Positions 5,488-8,891 of a DNA stretch of 8,891 nt are shown here, in pieces (position 1 is the stretch's first letter; every line of letters begins with the position of its first letter). The stretch lies in contig JAURLW010000118.1 in the NCBI GenBank assembly GCA_030831005.1, forward strand, positions 1 to 8,891. Direction: 5' to 3'. The notes beneath the pieces are model-generated. The model was given only the letters and a program-made list of their open reading frames with translations, searched no databases and had not been told where the DNA came from. Made by a program: the position numbers and the translations under genes. This stretch comes from Bacteroidota bacterium. GTDB lineage: Bacteria > Bacteroidota > Bacteroidia > Chitinophagales > Chitinophagaceae.

Positions 5488-7620
5488 TTAATTTTTCTTT
5501 GTGTTTTTTTTAGGAACAGTTTTTGTCTCTTTCGGCACCACAACAACCCATTCCTCAATTTGGACTTGAAAAGGTAAATTCCCAATTTTAATAAGATGTT
5601 TTTTATCTTTTATTTCACTCAAGGTTCCAATTTGATGATTGATTTTATTGCGCATTAAATCACCTATTTTAGGGGTGCCTCCAACGGTTTGAAAACGTTT
5701 ATCAGCTTTATTAGCCATTGACGCATTGGCTTGTATTTGTTTTTTCTTGAAGAGTAATTGTTCAGCTGATTGTATTACTTCTTGTTTATTAGCACTGCGT
5801 TTCCATTCTTGAATTATTTGTTTAAATTTTCGCTCCATATCGCGTAAATAATCAAGCTCTTCTTTCTTTATTTCATTTTGCAGTTTAATAGTTTCTTTTT
5901 GTTGCTTAAATTTTTCTTTATCAGCAAGCGTTTCATACTGCAATTGTAATTGCTTATTTTTTTCTATTAGTTCGTTAAGCACTTTATTGTTGTTAGATAA
6001 CTTATGATTTTGCAGCTCCGTTTGATGCAAAAGTTTATCTAATTTAAAATGATTTCTATCGGTTAGTTGTTTAGCGCGTTCAATGATAGCATCGGGCAAA
6101 CCACTGCGTTTAGCAATTTCAAATGTATAAGAGCTTCCTGGTTTTCCTATTACGAGCTGATATAAGGGTGCTAGTTTATCTTCGTCAAAAGCCATTCCTC
6201 CATTTACAATTCCATTGGTTTTACCCGCCATTACTTTTAAGTTTAAGTAATGCGTTGTAACAATACCAATAGATTTTCGCTGTGCTAAATTTTCAATGAT
6301 GGCTTCTGCAAAAGCACCACCCATGTTGGGGTCTGAACCGCTACCTAATTCATCTATTAAAAATAAGGTTTTGCCATTTGCAAAATCTACAAAGTATTTC
6401 ATGTCTTTTAAGTGCGCACTATAAGTGCTCAACTCTTGTTCTATACTTTGCGTATCGCCAATATGAATCATTAATTGTTGGAAAATACCCATTTCCGATC
6501 TTGCATCAACAGGCACTAAAAGTCCACACTGCAACATCAATTGTAGTAAGCCAACCGTTTTCATGGTCACGGTTTTACCACCAGCATTTGGTCCGCTTAT
6601 GATTAATATGCGTTGTTCTTTTTGTAAGGCTAGGGTAATAGGGTAGGTAGGTTTTTGCTGAGCTTTGTTTTGAAGGTATAGTAATGGATGATAGGCATTA
6701 ATAACATTTACCTGTGGATGTTGACTCAATTGCGGCATTAAACCATTATAATCTATTGCAAACAGAGCTTTAGCGCGAATAAAATCTAAAATACCGATTA
6801 CTTGAAAATAAAATTGCAAGGGCACTTGATAAGGTGCAATTGCTTGTGTAGTTTCTAAAAGTATTTTATGCAACTCTCGTTGCTCTGCACGCTCATACGA
6901 ATTGATAATGTTATTGAGTTCAATTGTTTCTTCGGGTTCTACGAAAACAATTTTACCGGAATCACTTTCGCCATGTAAAATACCCTTTACTATTCTTTTA
7001 TGTTCTGCAAATATGGCTACCGTTCTTCTTCCATTAAGAAAGCCCTCAGAAATATCGGCAAGATATCCTTGCTTGTTGAGCTTGCGAATAATCGTTTCGA
7101 ATACTTTTCGCAACTCATTGCGTTGTTTTGCTAATTGCGATCTTATTTGCAATAGCTCCTTGGAGGCGGTATCTTTTATAAAACCTTTAGGGTCTATGAC
7201 TTCACTTAAGATAGTTGGAATTTCTTTTTCAAAATTTACTTTTTCAAGCAGTAAAGCTAAATGTTTGAAAAGGCCATTGTTTTTTTCAAACCAATTTAAA
7301 ATGGAGCGAATACACAAGGTTAATTCCCAAATAGCTATCAATTGCTCCACGCTCAACGCTGCATTAGGAATACCTAGTAGTTTTAATTCCTTTTTGATGT
7401 TTTTTGTAAAATCATTAGGAATATAATCGCCACTGGCAAGAATATTTTTATAATCTAAGGTTTGTAATAAATTTTTCTCAATCAAGCTTCGTTGACTTTG
7501 CCATTGTATAGCTGCAGCACGTTCTTTGCCGGCATCGGTTTTGCAATGCGCAGCCAATAAGGATTTGATTTTGTCAAATTCAATAGTTGCAATAGCTTGT
7601 TGAGGATATACTTGCAGCAT
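5488..7620 (-). CDS. mutS2: MutS2 family ATPase lacking the Smr domain
   Basis: This 710-residue protein has the MutS2 layout. The N-terminal core/clamp region is about 1-310, with no MutS1 mismatch-recognition domain. The ABC ATPase is about 320-520: Walker A GPNAGGKT (343-350), signature STYSAHLKDM (398-407), Walker B LFLIDELGSGSDP (419-431, with D423/E424) and switch histidine TTH (455-457). A long charged coiled-coil follows (about 515-625), then a small KOW-like beta domain (about 648-695, GDLMRNK...GTL...). The protein ends in a Lys-rich tail. MutS2 proteins usually reach about 750-800 residues and finish with a Smr nuclease domain; here that domain is absent and the next gene begins 3 bp later, so there is no room for a remnant. 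MutS2 is known from other bacteria to limit recombination and to split collided ribosomes. The start YPQQAIATIEFDKIKSLL fits the family N-terminus. It is the first gene of an operon with the EamA transporter. Confidence 0.95.
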   Translation of the reverse strand: MLQVYPQQAIATIEFDKIKSLLAAHCKTDAGKERAAAIQWQSQRSLIEKNLLQTLDYKNILASGDYIPNDFTKNIKKELKLLGIPNAALSVEQLIAIWELTLCIRSILNWFEKNNGLFKHLALLLEKVNFEKEIPTILSEVIDPKGFIKDTASKELLQIRSQLAKQRNELRKVFETIIRKLNKQGYLADISEGFLNGRRTVAIFAEHKRIVKGILHGESDSGKIVFVEPEETIELNNIINSYERAEQRELHKILLETTQAIAPYQVPLQFYFQVIGILDFIRAKALFAIDYNGLMPQLSQHPQVNVINAYHPLLYLQNKAQQKPTYPITLALQKEQRILIISGPNAGGKTVTMKTVGLLQLMLQCGLLVPVDARSEMGIFQQLMIHIGDTQSIEQELSTYSAHLKDMKYFVDFANGKTLFLIDELGSGSDPNMGGAFAEAIIENLAQRKSIGIVTTHYLNLKVMAGKTNGIVNGGMAFDEDKLAPLYQLVIGKPGSSYTFEIAKRSGLPDAIIERAKQLTDRNHFKLDKLLHQTELQNHKLSNNNKVLNELIEKNKQLQLQYETLADKEKFKQQKETIKLQNEIKKEELDYLRDMERKFKQIIQEWKRSANKQEVIQSAEQLLFKKKQIQANASMANKADKRFQTVGGTPKIGDLMRNKINHQIGTLSEIKDKKHLIKIGNLPFQVQIEEWVVVVPKETKTVPKKNTKKN

Positions 7621-7654
7621 AGGTGTGCTCGGCTTAATAGCGGTATTTAATTCG

Positions 7655-7662
7655 CAAATATA
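7655..7662 (-). promoter_or_regulatory. Putative -7 promoter element (TAnnTTTG) for mutS2
   Basis: On the minus strand this reads TATATTTG, an exact match to the Bacteroidota -7 consensus, ending 34 bp before the mutS2 ATG. That spacing is similar to the candidate element of the phosphatase gene. No TTG is visible at the expected -33 distance. It lies in the 106-bp divergent gap between mutS2 and the DUF4175-like gene; I found no comparable element for the plus-strand gene. Confidence 0.42.
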
Positions 7663-7726
7663 CGTTGTTACTCCAATGCTTTTATATTAAATTGCAATTT
7701 CAAAGCACAGATGTTATCCACTTTTT

Positions 7727-8891
7727 ATGAGGCCATTCGACATATTGATAGAAAAATTAGATCAGTTTATTAGAAAGTACTATAGCAATCTATTAACCCG
7801 AGGTATTGTTAGTTTTTTAATCTGTTGTTTACTTTTTATCTTATTGGTCAGTGTTAGTGAGTATTATTTCTATTTCTCAACAACGGTTCGTTTATTTTTC
7901 TGGATTATTTTCATTGCGCTCAATAGCTTTATTTTAATACAATGGATTTGTCGTCCTTTATTGGCCTTGCTCAAATTAGGTAAGCGCTTGCAATACGAAG
8001 ATGCAGCTGTCATCATAGGTAAGCATTTTCCAGAAATTGATGATAAATTAATTAATGTACTACAATTACAAAAGGTAGATGAGGCTGCTACAAGTAGCGC
8101 ATTATTAGAAGCGAGTATTGAGCAAAAATCCCAACAGTTGAGTGTTTTCCCTATTGCTAAAGCGATAAATGTAAACGTCACAAAAAAGAGAACAACCTAT
8201 CTACTAATACTCTTAGCCATTAGCTTAATCATTGCTTTTTGTGCACCACAATGGTATAAAGATAGTAGTCATCGTTTGTTGCATCCTACCGTTACATTTA
8301 AAAAACCTGCACCCTTTACTTTTTATTTTGTACCTAATCAATTAGAGGTTTTAGAAAATGAAAATTTCAATTTATTAGCAATAGCCAATGGATCGGTATT
8401 ACCTGAGGATGCCGTTTTGCTAATTGATGGAGAACAATTACCCATGCAAAAGAAAGGACTAGATAGCTTTTCCTATGTTTTTAAAAATTGTACCAAAACC
8501 ATCAGCTTTTCTATTTTAGCTGCTGGTTATGAAACAGATAATTATCAGCTTAAGGTGCTTCCGCTCTCTAATATAAAAAATCTGAGTGTGCGTCTTAAGT
8601 TTCCCAACTATATAGGTAAGAAAGAGGAGAATCGCACTTCGTGGAGTGATTTGCAAGTGCCTGAAGGCACTCAAGTACATTATGAATTTGATGTGCAAGC
8701 AGCATCCTCGGTATGGTGGCAATGGTCTGCAGAACGAGCACTCGTTTATAAAAGTACGGATGATCATTATAGCATTGGTAAAACAGCAAGTCAGTCGCAA
8801 CGGCTATCCATCCTTTTATTAAATAAAAATAAAGTGTCGAGAGATACGCTTCAATATCAATTAGAAGTTATAAAAGATCAATTCCCACAAA
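7727..8891 (+). CDS. DUF4175-like large membrane protein, N-terminal part (3' end outside window)
   Basis: An open frame runs from the ATG at 7727 to the right edge without a stop (388 codons plus one base). The start is the only in-frame ATG after the TAA at 7688; another ATG at 7711 is in a different frame with a short ORF. The protein has hydrophobic segments at about 27-45, 55-75 and 157-173. Between the second and third lies a cytosolic-looking stretch with the motif KHFPEIDDKLINVLQLQ (99-115). After the third come extracytoplasmic beta-rich repeats, including RLKFPNYIGKKEE (289-301) and the turn VPEGTQVHYEF (311-321). These motifs and their order fit the Bacteroidota DUF4175 family, whose members are typically around 1,000 residues or more with coiled-coil C-terminal parts and no established function. 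The gene is divergent from mutS2. The family call comes from remembered motifs, so it is probable, not certain. Confidence 0.8.
   Translation, partial: MRPFDILIEKLDQFIRKYYSNLLTRGIVSFLICCLLFILLVSVSEYYFYFSTTVRLFFWIIFIALNSFILIQWICRPLLALLKLGKRLQYEDAAVIIGKHFPEIDDKLINVLQLQKVDEAATSSALLEASIEQKSQQLSVFPIAKAINVNVTKKRTTYLLILLAISLIIAFCAPQWYKDSSHRLLHPTVTFKKPAPFTFYFVPNQLEVLENENFNLLAIANGSVLPEDAVLLIDGEQLPMQKKGLDSFSYVFKNCTKTISFSILAAGYETDNYQLKVLPLSNIKNLSVRLKFPNYIGKKEENRTSWSDLQVPEGTQVHYEFDVQAASSVWWQWSAERALVYKSTDDHYSIGKTASQSQRLSILLLNKNKVSRDTLQYQLEVIKDQFPQ

Noticed and set aside
6902..7426. A 174-codon plus-strand open frame inside mutS2
   Set aside because: It lies wholly antisense to a conserved, well-recognised gene, and its translation is rich in Ser/Leu/Ile without any domain pattern.
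5488..7620. Reading the MutS homologue as the mismatch-repair protein MutS (MutS1)
   Set aside because: It lacks the N-terminal mismatch-binding domain with the F-x-E motif, and has the MutS2 N-terminus, the THYxxLK segment and the KOW-like C-terminal part.
7711..7726. Earlier ATG at 7711 as start of the DUF4175-like protein
   Set aside because: It is in another frame and runs into a stop after about 20 codons; the family-like frame begins at 7727.
7870..8181. A 103-codon minus-strand open frame
   Set aside because: It is antisense to the DUF4175-like coding frame, which is uninterrupted and carries family motifs; the antisense product is Cys/Ser-rich low-complexity.
8516..8800. Two overlapping minus-strand open frames (8516-8800 and 8595-8789)
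   Set aside because: Both are shadows of the plus-strand DUF4175-like gene, and they overlap each other in different frames with no motif.

Overview
The window looks like chromosomal housekeeping and envelope DNA from a member of the Bacteroidota, probably an AT-rich Chitinophagaceae-like organism (genus-level inference only). The signs are a protein tail resembling a type IX secretion sorting domain, starts preceded by A-rich leaders instead of Shine-Dalgarno boxes, two matches to the Bacteroidota -7 promoter element TAnnTTTG, and a DUF4175-type membrane protein. I see no mobile element, CRISPR array, tRNA or rRNA, and nothing that looks like a wholly undescribed system.

Layout: (1) 1-189 is the 3' end of a plus-strand gene for a secreted protein with a T9SS type A-like C-terminus. 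It meets the next gene head-on at a perfect 21-bp-arm hairpin (212-257) that can terminate transcription from both sides. (2) 271-3755, minus strand, is a two-gene M16 peptidase operon. The upstream gene (2424-3755) has the zinc motif HFFEH. The downstream gene (271-2394) has lost the zinc site but keeps the Arg/Tyr substrate-binding pair and carries an extra C-terminal domain. The two proteins look like complementary halves of one periplasmic protease. (3) 3930-4598, plus strand, is an HxpB/YniC-like HAD sugar-phosphate phosphatase. (4) 4579-7620, minus strand, is a two-gene operon: mutS2, which lacks the usual C-terminal Smr nuclease domain, then a YedA-like EamA/DMT transporter 3 nt downstream. 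The transporter and phosphatase genes overlap tail to tail by 20 bp, and both stop codons lie in one inverted repeat. (5) 7727 to the right edge, plus strand, is the 5' part (388 codons) of a large DUF4175-like membrane protein that runs off the window.

The M16 pair is the only set of genes with a clear shared function. The rest are a phosphatase, a ribosome/DNA quality-control ATPase, a small-molecule exporter and an envelope protein of unknown role. The items most worth a second look are the Smr-less MutS2, the division of active-site residues between the M16 partners, and the hairpin holding both stop codons at the convergent overlap.
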